A stretch of 64,000 nucleotides of DNA, from contig NC_084802.1 of NCBI RefSeq assembly GCF_963169125.1, positions 17,794,896-17,858,895 of the forward strand, given 5' to 3'. Under the pieces are notes generated by a model. The model made no database searches, was not told where the DNA came from, and saw nothing but the letters and a program-made list of their open reading frames with translations. Both the position numbers and the translations under genes were made by a program. The stretch comes from Humulus lupulus (taxonomy: Eukaryota > Streptophyta > Magnoliopsida > Rosales > Cannabaceae). Of this stretch, positions 48,585-61,495 are shown piece by piece; positions within the stretch are counted from its first letter, which is position 1; every line of letters begins with the position of its first letter.

Positions 48585-49855
48585 ACTTGGTATTAGAGCG
48601 TCCTAGGTTTAAGGGTTCCTGAAGATAGGCTGGACATGTACACTTGCCGCTGAAGACAAGCTCGAATCAGGGTTCTATGATTGAATATTTGAGACTATAT
48701 GCTTAAGCTTTTGATTAAAATGTGAATGTATTATGCTGTATGACCATAGGGAGCATGAGAACTGATAAGGCCTGGCCCTTGACTAGTATCGCATGATGAG
48801 ATGGAGGCGTGCTGATCAGCATTGCTGTTGCATGTGAATGAATATTTGAACAATGGTTTGCATATTTGAACAATGGAGGCCCTTGTGAATGAATATTAAT
48901 ATGTTATCCTTGTCTATTGATTTATAGGAAGCATGAGAAGGTGTGAATAAACGTGGCAGCAATAAATTTGGTAGCTAAGTGCATAGAAATGTGAATTAAT
49001 GTTTATTATGTTCTATGTGTGTATGAATATTGTGATTACTTGGACCTAGATATGGTTTGGTTCGAAGTGTGAACCTTAGGGTTGAGAAGTTTAGTCAGCA
49101 GTGGCAGATGAACTCAGATTGTTTGCATATAGGATGGTTTCGTAGACCTGACATCGTAATACAAGAGGGTTGCAGATGATGACTGGGGTTGGAAACCTCC
49201 ATCTACCCTGAAAGAGATGTTGGTTAGCGTATGAGTAATGGTGTTGGTTCAATATAGGGATACAGACGGACAAAAAAATATTAAATGGAAGGCCTAAAAG
49301 GCGTTATCCTTTGGTTTGAAGAGGAAGGTTTGGGTTTGCTTAAGAATTATTTAGTGGATGGGCAAAGCTAATTCCATTCTTGGTTATATAAAGGTGAGAG
49401 GTCATAACTAAGGGATCGTGCTAAGTACTTGTGGCAGAAGGATGCTAGGAAATGGTATTCAGATTGAGACATTGGCATGATGGGTTGGAAAGAACTTAAG
49501 TGGGGATTCGATAAAAGAAGTTATAAGGACACAGTCTGAGCTGCGGAGATTAATAAATCTATGAGCATGATTTGAAATGATAAGACAGCGACAACATGTG
49601 TTAATGAGTGTTAGGAGTTGGATACTTCATTTTGGAAATTTATATAAGTGGTGGTAGTTGGGAATAATGACCCATGTAAAGGTTAAATTCTGGAATGGTC
49701 TAGGGTGACAGGGCTGCTCCAACGTTTTAGATCTTCGATTGCATTTGAGTAGCAGAGAGGGCCATGTTATTTGAGATCTGTGGAATGAGGTATAGAGCAT
49801 GAATGCTGCAGGGAAAGGGATGCAGAAGATTGTACTTCTATTGGTAGAATTCAGT
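48585..49855 (+). other. Primer site and internal remnant of the plus-strand gypsy element
   Basis: Starts with the primer site and shows no gag or pol; it ends abruptly at about 49855 in the host reverse transcriptase. The element's 3' part is lost, together with about 45 bases of the target gene. Confidence 0.6.
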
Positions 49856-49856
49856 A

Positions 49857-51774
49857 AGGACAGATTCTCAATTCCCTTGGCACTAACAACAAAACCAAGA
49901 AACACAAGCTTATCTGTACAAAATGTACACTTTTTGAGATTTGCAAACAACTTTTCTTCTCTTAAAACATCTAAAACAAGTTTTAAATGCCCGACATGAT
50001 CATCCAAGTTTTTGCTATATATCAAGATATCATCAAAATACACAACACAAAATTTTCCAATAAAAGCACACAAAACATGATTCATTATTCTCATGAAAGT
50101 ACTAGGTGCATTAGTTAATCCAAATGGCATAATTAACCACTCATATAAACCGTGTTTTGTTTTAAAGGCAGTTTTCTATTCATCTCCTTCTCTCATTCTA
50201 ATTTGATGATATGCACTTTTTAGATAAATTTTGGTAAAAACACAAGACCGTGCAATTCATCAAGCATATCATCTAATCTAGGGATAGGATGTCTATACTT
50301 TACAGTGATTTTGTTGATAGCTCGACAATCAACACACATCCTCCATGATCTATCTTTCTTCGGAACAAGCAACACTAGTACCGCACAAGGATTCATGCTC
50401 TCACGCACATCCCCCTTCTCCATGAGCTCAGCAACCTGCCTTTGAAGCTCTTTTGTTTCCTCGGGATTGCTCCTATAGGCTGGCCTATTTGGGATTGTCG
50501 CTCTAGGTATAAAATCAATTTGATGCTCGATTCCCCTTATTGGCAGTAAACCATTGGGTACCTCTTCAGGAAATACATCATCAAAGTCCTGCAAAAGCGA
50601 AACAACAACACTAGGCAAGGAAACATTAAGCTCATTAGTAATGGAACAAGCCTCTTTGTACAAAAGTACAATCATAGGGTGTTTTGTCAACAAAGCTCTT
50701 TCTTTCATTCTTTTGCAAAGAAACTCATTTTTTTCCTCTCTTTTTTTCTTCGCTAACCAATATTTTTTTTCTGTATTTTCTTCTCTTTTTTTAATCTTTG
50801 CCTCTCTTGTCTTTGTATTCTCATTCTCTTTTTTTAACTTCACTTGATCTTCATACACTTGTTTTGGAGTTAATGGTACAAAAGTGATTGGTCTTTCATT
50901 GAATACAAATGAGTATCTATTAGAATAACCATCGTGACTAACATGTCTGTCAAATTTCCATGGCCTTCCCAAAAGAATATGCCTTGCATGCATTGGAACC
51001 ACATCACATAAAACTTGATCTTTGTATTTTCCAATTGAGAATGACACCAAAACTTGCTTGTTCACCTTAACTTCTCCACAATCATTCAACCATTGCAACT
51101 TGTATGGCCTAGGATGTTTCAAAGTTGGTAAATTCAATTTTTGCACCAAACTAGTGCTAGCCACATTAGTACAACTTCCACCATCAATAATCATGCTACA
51201 TACCTTCTCATTGACATGGCATCTGGTATGAAAAATATTTTCACGTCGTAGCTCCTCATCTTCCTTGACTTGTACATTTAGAGCTCTCCTTGCAACCAAA
51301 AGCTCCCATTCAACTGGAGACTCAACATCACTTGCATCCTCCAATGGTGGCATAGATTCATTATCTGATTCACCATCGGTCTCAACATCACCATTTTCTT
51401 TCAAAATCCTCACTCTTTTATTTGGACACTGACTAGCAATATGGCCCCTTCCCAAACATTTAAAGCATTTAACATCTCTATTTCTAGAAGTTTGAGAATC
51501 AGTTTTACCTTGGTTATTGGTGCCTCCATTTTTGTTGTCTTTAGGATCAACATTTTTCTTGGAATGTGGTTTGTCACCCTTCTTGCTCCAATTTTGATTC
51601 CATGTTGAAGAAGAACCATAACTTTGACCCATATTTGTGGAACCTTTCCTTTTCAGTTGACGCTCCACTTTTATGGCCATATGCAGCATGTCATCCAACT
51701 CAACATAATGTTGTAGTTCCACCACGTTTGCAATGTCATGATTTATACAAGCTAAGAACATGTCCATAGTAGCA
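49857..51774 (-). pseudogene. Chromovirus-like gypsy gag, protease and start of reverse transcriptase
   Basis: From the right: the gag end (DIANVVELQHYVELDDMLHM), a CCHC zinc knuckle (CFKCLGRGHIASQC), protease (MIIDGGSCTNVAS), a charged coiled stretch, then reverse transcriptase with [37 protein letters not shown] and the catalytic [10 protein letters not shown] (50130-49860). A TAG occurs between the two reverse-transcriptase pieces (about 50180). The gag N-terminus and the 5' LTR are missing: at 51774 the sequence passes directly into an LTR of the Athila-like element. Confidence 0.9.
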
Positions 51775-52615
51775 TTAGGAGGCAATAAGAACAATAACTC
51801 AAGAACCACACAAATAATCATGATACTTTCGTTCAATGATCAATTTTATGTCCCGTCAATTATAGCATATCCAAATCTCACTTTTCAGGTTTTGATTCAA
51901 AATAATATAGGTTATGAAAATAGATGGCCAATCAATTCTCAAACAATAAACATAAATTGACAAGATCTCAATAGAGGATGAAAGAAAATAAAACTTCACT
52001 TTAATTCATAAAAGAGTTTCAAGTGATTCAATTAAAATCTCTAATACAGAAACTAGTTCATGTTCATCATTAAGAAATCCATAATCAAGAACTTAACATA
52101 AAGTAAAGATAAAAAGAAAAGAAAAGAAAAGAACTCTATGCCGATCCAAGCTCTTCTCCAAAATGATCCTAATACTCCTCTCCCAGTCTAGGTCTGCCAA
52201 AAGTCTATTTTCTTCTCAAAAAATCGTGATTAAAACCTAATTAGTGTTTCTCCTAAACTTGCAATGACCAAAACACCATTCATTAAAAATTTGCGTTTTT
52301 CACATGTCTGGCCATATCCTACGGTCGCAAGATGTCATTCATGCAGTCGCAGCAATACCCTAGAAATGGCCAACTTTTCTAGAATTGCGGCCGCAAAATC
52401 ATATTCCTACGGTCAGAAAGTGCTCCGAAACACTGTTTTCCACAAATTTTTGTCCTTTTGTCAGTTTTTCTACCATGTTTCCACACCTAAATTACCTAAG
52501 CTCTTCTACACCTAAAAATATACAAAAACAAGCGTAAAATAGAACAAAACAAAACTAAACACCTAATACTTTATCTGAAAACACATAGATAAACGAGTCT
52601 AAAACTCGTTTATCA
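51775..52615 (-). repeat. Athila-like gypsy 5' LTR, inner end clipped
   Basis: Same orientation and content as 26325-27164, but lacking about the last 10 bases on its inner side, where chromovirus gag sequence starts. Its outer end (CGTTTATCA, 52615) abuts Copia pol directly. Confidence 0.8.
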
Positions 52616-55005
52616 AACTTCCCAAGTATTATTCTCCTGAAGTGAATCCATTTTTGACTACATGGCATTGAGCCATTCATGAGCATCAGGCCTAGACATA
52701 GTCTTTTCATAATCTTCAGGTTCATTCTCAAACACTGCCTTGGTTGCTGCTAATGCGTAAGCAACTACATCTACTTCTGCAAACCAATTTGGTGGCTTTA
52801 TTATTCTCTTGGTTCTGTCTCTCACTAGCTGATACCCTTCAATTTGTGGTGTTCCACCTTGATCTGTATCTGTACTTTTACTTGTAGTTGAAACAGAAGT
52901 GGAATCCACCTCAAAACCAATATTGTTGCGAATTTTCTCTTCATTTTCTGCATCAAACAACTGACTTTCTTTTTCTTTGGTTAGCAATGGAAAATTTAAT
53001 TTATTAAAATGAACATCTCTACTTATGGTGATTCTAGGACCATTTTTATTTAAGGACCACAATTTATAACCTTTGGTTCCCTTGGGGTATCCAAGAAAGA
53101 TACACTTTTGTGACCTTGCATCTAGTTATCATTTTTTTGGTGTGCATAAGCTGCACAACCAAAATTTCTTAAATGTGTAAGTGTAGGTGGTTCCCTTGAC
53201 CATTTTTCTTCAGGTGTAACAAGCCCAATAACTCTATTTAGACACCTATTAACCACATAGCTAGCTGTAGTAACAGCTTAACCCCAAAAATATTTTCTCA
53301 AACCAGATCCTAGAAGCATGCTTCAAACTTTATATAGCAATGTTACGTTCATACGCTCGGCAACTCCATTTTGCTAAGGTGTTCTAATCACAGTCCTATG
53401 TCTAAGTATCCCAGATGCATCACACAAAACACCAAACTCATCATTAATAAACTCCAACCCATTATCAGTTCTCAAAACTTTAATTTTCAAACCAATTTTA
53501 TTTTCCATTAAAACTTTCCATTTTTTAAACTTTTCTAAACATTCATTTTTATGTTTCATTAGAAATCCCCAAACCTTTCTACTATAATCATCAACAATAG
53601 AAAGAAAGAATCAAATAGCTCCATGAGTTGGTGTTCTACTCGCCCCCCATACATCAGCATGCAAGTACTCTAAAATTCTAGTTGATTTATGGTGTCCTGT
53701 TGTGAATTTCACCCTATGTTACTTGGCAAAAACACACCTATGTTGCTTGCCAAGAACACATATTTCACAAAACTTTAGAGTTACAGGCTTCAAACTACTA
53801 AGCAGCCCATGTTTGCCCAACTGAGCTAGACCTCGCTCACTTATATGGCCAAGTCTTTTATGTCATTTCTCTGTTTCTTCATCAGCTTCTTTGACTACAC
53901 CAGTCACTCCATTTTCTACTATTTTACCATCAAGAACATACAACCCATGATTCTTTATACCTTTCAATACCGTCAACGACCCCTTTGAGACTCTCAACAA
54001 CCCATTGATTGATTTGTAACTCAAACCTTTATCTTCAAGAGTACCAAGTGAGATGAGATTCCTTTTGAGAAGAGGAATGTGCCTTACACTCTCTAACAAC
54101 CTAATTTTTCCATCAAAATGTTTCACAACAACACTTCCTATACCTTCAATTTTACAAGACTCATCATTTCCCATTAACACCTTCCCTTGATTCACCTTTC
54201 TATAATCTTGGAATCATTCTCTCCTTGGGCACATGTGAAATGTGCAACCAGAATCAAGTATCCATTCATTTGGATTTCTATCTATGGAAATTGATAGCAT
54301 CTCACCATCCGAAGCTTCTTCATTGTCAACAAACGCAGTTGTACTTGATGAAGGTGTATCTTCTTTAAGCTTCCTTTTATAAGCAAAGTAATTCATTCTT
54401 ATGTGTCCACTTTTACCACAAAAGAAACACTTTCTTGTATCTCTTCCTCTTGAAGCTGATCGAGCAGGAGACTTCCATTTTCCAAATGAATTCTCATTCC
54501 TTTTGTTAAAACCTCTTCTTGGAGATCTACCTCGAGCTATCAAAGCTTCATATTTCTTGCCTTTCTTAAGCGATAATTCAAAGTCTTTAGTTCTTAGAAT
54601 CCCCAAGACATCCTCCATTGTAATAGTATCTCTACTTAACTGAATAACAGTTTTGAGATCCTTAAAAGCTTCAGGAAGACTATACAACAAAGTAATTGCT
54701 TGGTCTTCTTCACTAATAGTTTCTCCTGCATTTTCTAAATCTAGCACAAGCTTGTTAAATTCATCCAGATTTTGTTCAAGATTCCTTGTAGGATCCATCA
54801 CAAATTTGTAAAACCTCCCTTTCATATGAATTTTATTAGAAATTGATTTTGTTGAATAGAGAATTTTGAGTTTAGACCACATATCATCAGGATTAGTTTC
54901 ATTTATTACATGTCGCAACACATTATTTTCCAGATGCATCACAAGGGTATACCTTGCTTTCTTCATCATGGTCTTTACTTCTTCAGGTTTGGACGTTCTT
55001 GCCAT
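52616..55005 (-). pseudogene. Copia gag, protease and integrase
   Basis: Gag (55005-54214) starts at MARTSKPEEV, with a UBN2-type body and a zinc knuckle CFFCGKSGHIRMNY whose last Cys is replaced by Tyr. Protease follows as WILDSGCTFHM. A GAG-pre-integrase-like part (54195-53863) and integrase fragments (53559-53374, GLEFINDEF then a TAG within the TPxQNGVAERMN block) continue. The pol linker (53062-52658) has NFPLLTKEKESQLF and YQLVRDRTKR. Several stops and frameshifts occur. 52619-52757 is duplicated at 26065-26205. Confidence 0.88.
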
Positions 55006-55214
55006 CTTCTCTTCTCCTTCAAGGTTTCATCCAGATTTTGATGAATCAAAACTGTCATAAGCTTTTCCTTCCATAAACTGAAGTCTCCACTTCCTTCGAA
55101 CTGCTCAAGATCATACCTTGTAGTTCCTGCCATCTTCTTGAAACTTCAAGAAACTCAACTCTGAACCAAGAATCTTCAAGCTTTCACCCTACGGATCGAA
55201 ACATGGCTCTGATT

Positions 55215-55641
55215 TGTTGGAATATCACAACAACAAGGCTTGAGACTAATCTAGAACATTCATAGATGCAACACGAATTACCCTGGTTCAGCTCCAATAT
55301 GGAACCTACATCTAGCTAGAGCTTGTCCACACACGAGTTCTTGAATCCACTATGTACAGTGACAATACAAACCCATTCAAGAAAATTTGTTCATGACAAC
55401 TCTCACAAATCTCTCAAACACTCTGTGAACAATCACTCTTAGAAAATACAAAAAAGTAAATGGTACACACTCTCTTACTCTGTATTCTCTCCAATAATCA
55501 ACTCATTCTATGTTATTAGTTTCTTAATGAAAAAGTATTACAACTCTATATATATACTAACCTAAGTGGATACAAGAAATAAAGTAATAAGAAAGTGACA
55601 CGTGACTGCCAATGTTGTTACTATGAGAATTAAACACCATA
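55215..55641 (-). repeat. Copia 5' LTR
   Basis: Pairs with 24102-24522. On the minus strand it is followed by AATCAGAGCCATG, part of a tRNA-Met primer site. Flanked by CTTAC at 55642-55646. Confidence 0.85.
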
Positions 55642-55646
55642 CTTAC

Positions 55647-56435
55647 AAAATTGTAACATATGATTACAAATTTGTAAATTTTAGTTACAAATTTGTAAAC
55701 TTTTGTTATAAAAAATTATATTGTTACAAATTTGTAAACTTAGTTTTCTAAAAAAAAAAGCTCCATATTTATGATTATGCCTCCATATTTTGTATTTTTT
55801 TTCCAGATTCCGTATTTTTCTTTAAATCTTAGGAAATTTTGTGAATTTCCCATAATATAATTTGGGGTTCACCTACTCTATGTCATGATTTTCTGTTGGC
55901 ACTTTTTTTCATACTACTGTATTTTTGTAGCTAGTAGGAATTATCATTTTAACCCGCCAGTACCCACTGTTAGCTTAACGGGGACGGGGCAAAACCTATG
56001 ACAGGACACTCATAATTTTTAATGATAAAATTTTATCAAAGTATATTATTTTTTTAAAAAAATATATATTTTACAAATTTTTTATTTTATTTTTTATAAT
56101 GGATACCTATAGGGCCCTCAACCCTGATTATATGAAGACAGAGACAAATGAAGACTTGAGAGACGAGGGATTAGGGTGAAGGAAATCCCTCCTTCGCCAC
56201 CTCGTTTACTTCTATAAGCCCTGGCTAACTTCGACTTTTTAAAATTTTCAATTTTCAAAGTCCAATCTCAAATTATCTTCAATGAATAATTGTCTTCTAA
56301 ACTGTAAAAAAAAGTGTTTATAGTAATCTGAACTCAAATAATTATGTTGAAATCATAGCTAACCATATTCTTCATTTCATGTCCAAATTCAAAAATAACA
56401 AATTATTTATCAAGTGAAAACAATTTAAATATAAA
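55647..56435. other. Intergenic, with TTACAAATTTGTAA palindromes
   Basis: Three near copies of the palindrome TTACAAATTTGTAA lie at 55660-55740. The rest is AT-rich and lies downstream of the GH9 gene; no ORF of note. Confidence 0.5.
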
Positions 56436-59400
56436 TTATAATTTGATATTTTCAAAGAGACCTAAAATGTCTATTCCCAAGTTAGGGCTAGAGGAATGGG
56501 TAGGAAGAGGAGGATCATGGAGAGCAATGAGAGCAGCAACCAAACCAACATTGCTTGAAATAGTGGGTTGGGTGAACCATGGTTTGTCCCTTTGGTCTAA
56601 GAACTTGTCAGATTGGTCTGGTCCGGCCACCATCGCCCCGACCAAAATATTAGGGTCTGGGTCCTTAGACTGTAGCCATTTGTGTCCATCCTCGCAGGTG
56701 TAAGGTTGATCGTCCCATGGAATGGAGGCACTCCTATGGTGAACTTGTTTTGGATACTGGCCACCAAATCCCACCATGTAGCTCATCTTCATTGGGTTAT
56801 CTCCTAGTATATAATTCACCTAATTATTTTGTGTGGGAAAACAAAAATTTCCAATTAATAATATGGCATAAATCAATTGCAAAGTGGATTTTGCAAAAGT
56901 ATCTATAAATTTATCAATTCCTTTTGTAAATTAGTCTACCATACAACATTCCATACATGTACTTAATTTCTCGACAATTGTCCAAATAGGGCCCGAGCAG
57001 TACTAGTCCCCCAAAAAATTTATCCTGTCTATATTTCATAAATATATAAATTAAACTAAAAATTATTATTATAAGCTAAATTTTCTTAGAAAAAGTTGTG
57101 ATAAAGAGCCCTCCTAAAAAAATGCAATTAACCCCAATATTAATCACTGGTCCAAATGAAAGAGTAAATAAAATAAATAAAGAGAATATATTTATTATTA
57201 ATTAACAAATATATATACAGCATCACTGTAAAAAAAAATTAAAAAAAAATCTTCAAACAACTTGAGGTAATTTTTTTAATCTAAATTATTAGATGCCTAA
57301 GTAATGAAATTGAAACCTTACATGTCTTCTAACTTTAAAAACATCTCACAATTAATAGTAATTTAGGTGGAAAACCAATTTTACCATAGTTTAAGCACTG
57401 ATAAGAATAATTTAAATGTATTTTCAGGTAAAACTTTATATCTCAATGAAGCTCATAAATATATAAAGACTTCTCAATGATTAATATATATAACTTCTTT
57501 CTACATAAAATAAAAATTTTGCATGCAAGACTATAATTTTGGGAATTAATAATATTCCAACAGGACAACAAGGGTTACTCATATAAATATATATAGATAT
57601 ATGTATATATAAACATATAGATAAAAAAACATATATAATGAAACTAGCTAGCTAATTACCTGAGATGTGGAGAAGGTCCTAAGCATTTCAATGGAGAAGC
57701 TATGATCAGTGCAGCTTCCACCAGACCTTCTTAGGGCTTGGAGATAGTCACTGTACAACTTACTGAGGAAAGAGGCCGTTGCACTGAATTGGAGTAGTGG
57801 TGCCCCATCTTCTACCGTTTGTATCACTAATCCACCTATATATATATATATATATCAAAGTTCTTATTATATATTTCGATAATATAATTGATTGATGTTA
57901 CAAACTATTTGTGACTAAAAATTGTCGTTTAGTTAGAATGTTATATTATTTTATAAATAATATAATATTTTGATTAAATGAATTATGTGATAAATGATAG
58001 AGTTTGAGGAATGTTATTTTGTCAAATGTAACATATATTGTGGATCAAATTAAATTTTGTAATACAATTCTTAAGAAATGATGATCATAAATTTTGTAAT
58101 TCTCACAAATATATTTATCAATTGATGTGTAAAAAGAGTTACACATCTTGAATTTGATTTTCATTAGCTATAATACTTTATAGTTGTTGTGTGCATATAA
58201 TTAACTCTAAAGGGAGTTTGGTGAAATTAGAAAATCAAATGGTGGATGAGAAATGTAGAAAGAAAAAAAAAACCATTTTGCTCACTTGGAGATAATGTGT
58301 GAATGTGAAAAAACGCACTACATAGATTATAACACTTGTGATGACATGCTCATATTTAAAACACTATGATGAATATAAGAGAATGCGTGATAAATCATTA
58401 GTAATATTTCTAGAGAGTATTCTCAAAGTATTTTTATGCTACATGAAATAGCTTTTAGGATAAATTTTTTTTATCATTGTTTAAGCCTTGTGTTGTTGTT
58501 TAAATCTTCATCTTCCACCTCTTATGTAATCTCTTATCATCTTTTTCTTCCACTTACCTAATATTATATTTGTTAATGTTATATATATTGTGTTATTTTG
58601 ATTGTAAATATTATCTCCTTTGTTAATAACATATTATCATTTATATATAGAGTAAGATGTATGTACCTGGTGTAGTGTTGTTGAAGTTTGGAGCCGAAAC
58701 ATAAGAGCACATTAGGGAGTTTATCATAGCTGCCGATTCACTCATGGCGTCTTCGTAAGGAAAGCCAAGGTCATTAAAGAATTGGAGACGAGTTAGCAAA
58801 ATCTACAACTTTTCAATAACCCCCAGTTAGTCTAAGATCAGTACTCTATATATATAACTAGTGGATCTATTTATATATTATTGTATTCTTTTATATCATA
58901 TAAAGAATCAATTACAGCATTCACGACCACAATAAAAATACTTCAGAAATAATTCTAATAGTTAACAAGTCATGAAGATGAGAATAAAGAAAGTACGTAC
59001 GGCGTTAGCAGTAAGCTTGTTGTTCCAATAGAACAAGCCTTGGTCGAAAATGGTCTGATTACTGCGTGCGGAAGTAAACATTTGGGTTGCATATTCAAGA
59101 TGAGAAGTGTTCCCAGTAGCGAAGAACAACCAAGTGCCTGCCCAGACAAGCTCATCTAAGTACCCAGATGAATTATAAAACTGTCTTGCTTCTTTTCCAC
59201 ACTTATCATCAATATCACTAGTGTATGTTCCTTGCTCAGAAGGGTCTTTCCTAGTCGCCACTTCAAACAACTTCTCAGCTGTTTTGACCAATTTTTCTGA
59301 GTATTGATCACCATCACTACTTTCTTCCTTGAACACTAACGATGCTGCTGATAACGCCGCCACCATTTCTCCCGCCAGATCCGATGCCTTTGAACTATCA

Positions 59401-61495
59401 CAATACGAAACTGGTCTCGTATAATCCATGTCCTCTGGTCTTTCCCAACAGTTCATGTCGTTTGGTGTTTTTGTGTCTTTTCCCGCTGTCCCAACCTGAA
59501 TTTGATTATTAAACCATAAGGTCACGTTTGGATAGAATTAACAAAATAATAATAAAAAAAACATTAAAGATCAATGAATGAGTTGGTGATTTGCCAACAA
59601 CAAATTAGCAAGAGAAAAAAAAAAAACAAGTTTGATGCATAGTGGAATCTTTTTTCTTATTCCATGGAAATACATAGAGATGAGTATTTGATAGCATAAA
59701 AATTAGAGTTTTTAGATTGTTGGATTAATTTTTTCAATATGCCCTTTAATTTTATAACAAAATTATATTATAAAATTATTTCTATTCAACTAAATCTCAC
59801 CCTCCAAATGTGACCTATAGGTTTAAGTTTGGTTGACATATTATACTGTGTGAAAATGCTTGTTCAATATATATGTATGTATCTTTTTTGGTATCTCTGT
59901 ATTATAACGTTTGGTGACAGAAGTGGAAATAACATAGATGATAATTTTTTTCACCAATAATCAATCATAAAAATAAAAATAATTTTACAGATATATAAAT
60001 TTGTATATTAAACATAAAGAATACAAATTAAGTAAATTAACATATACCAAGTAAGGGAATTAAATAATTAAAATGAAATTATCTTAAATTATTAAAATTA
60101 TCTATTAAGTGAATTAAAAGTTTTTTTCAACACACATCTGCAAATTATAAAATTTATAGAATCTTCCTATATACTATCTTGCAAACTCGTGATGATCAAA
60201 TGATTATTAAAGGCATCAAAGGTGCAGTATCAAATAGTTTTTCCAAACTACTACAAAAAGTTGGGAGTAAAAATAAAAAAATTGTGTGAGAAAAATATTA
60301 TATTATTACTAAAAATTCCTAATTTAAAGTATTAGTTATAAAAAAAAAGATACACTTTATTGTAACTTAATATATTTTTAGCCACAATAAATTTTATAAT
60401 TATATATATATAAAATGTGATTTAATTATGTTAGTGATTAAAAATTATTAGTTTTTAGTCACAAAATATTATTATTTGTAACTAAAACTTAAACTTAGGG
60501 TTAATAAAAATTGTGTTATGATCAAAAGCTTGTCACTAAATATATTTTTTTAGTAATTCCTATCCAAAATATGAAAAAAAAAAACTATATACCAATATAT
60601 ACTGATCTAGCTAAATGTAATTTGAGTCCACACCCAACAATTATAAAGATTAAAAAACAAAAAGAGAGAATTTCTTTTGATCTTAGCCTTGCCTGGGAAT
60701 ACAATCTGGTATCTGAAGTTGAATTGAAAGGAGGAACGAAAAGTTTGAGCAAATAATCAGTACCCCATTTGATGATGTCCTTAACATGGTCAAGCTCACC
60801 TATCTCACTATATTTTTGGTGATATTCAATCACACTCCAACTCAATAACGTTACTGTATAAGCTGTAGGAAAGCTAAACTTCATGTTGTTCCCTGAATCA
60901 TAAAAACCACCCACAAGATCAGCTTGTACCGTACCAAATTTGCCATCCTCCAACCCCGAATCTCCTCGAAATTTCACGGGACTGTTCTTCGGATAGGGCC
61001 CAGCTGCCAATAAAAACGAGATTTTTATTAGAAAAAATATACCGGACTCTGATATCATATGAAAAATTCTTGATACCTTGTCTGAAGATTATTTTAAAAA
61101 ATACATAAAGTATTACACTTTTGAGCGTCAAAGAAAGTGAGAGCTTGGTTGACCGCAAGCGTGAGATTCTTAGAAGGTCCATGGTGATGATTTTTCCGGG
61201 GAAAAAAGTGTACAAGCAAAATGAGAGAAATGATGAGAAAAATGACTAAAGCTGATATGTAAAGAAAACGTTTGAAGAACTTTTTGTCAGTGATAACAAG
61301 ATCAAAATTAACCGATTTAGAGAATTTTGAGGGAAGTGAATCATAAGTTGAAAGAGATGGTGGAAAAAGGCTATACTCGAGCTCTATCGAGTTCCACCGG
61401 CTCGACGAGGGGAGTAAACGACCGGCTTCTGATATGGAGTGGACGAACTCAATGGGGTGTCGTTCTATGTTAACTCGAGTACTCGCAGAGGACAT
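56436..61495 (-). CDS. KORRIGAN-like membrane-anchored GH9 protein, catalytic residues replaced
   Basis: Six exons on the minus strand: 61495-61117, 61003-60693, 59495-59001, 58802-58667, 57835-57660 and 56819-56436. They sum to 1881 nt (626 residues) with all phases kept. Residues 1-76 are cytosolic, 77-98 a membrane anchor (FLYISALVIFLIISLILLVH), and the rest is the GH9 (alpha/alpha)6 domain, the layout of plant class A endo-1,4-beta-glucanases of Golgi and plasma membrane. Family-normal KOR proteins have DAGD and YTEPT. Here they read D162-SG-N165 and FT-Q583-PT, so the general base Asp and acid Glu are Asn and Gln. H526 and D574 remain. The GH9 signature is also broken at P579 and V590. 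The Pro-rich tail is missing. Intron two has a GC donor. The reading frame is otherwise clean, so I infer a non-hydrolysing protein that is maintained. A TATA run (about 61625-61636) lies upstream. Confidence 0.94.
60249..60557. mobile_element. MITE in GH9 intron two
   Basis: Starts near CTACTACAAAAAGTTGGGAG and contains TTTTTAGTCACAAAAT, TTTGTAACTAAAA and GTCACTAAATATA, the motif of the MITE at 15840-16108. Ends are weak, so limits are approximate. Confidence 0.45.

Noticed and set aside
50554..51769. Plus-strand ORFs within gypsy gag/pol
   Set aside because: Antisense shadows of clear gag and protease coding on the minus strand.
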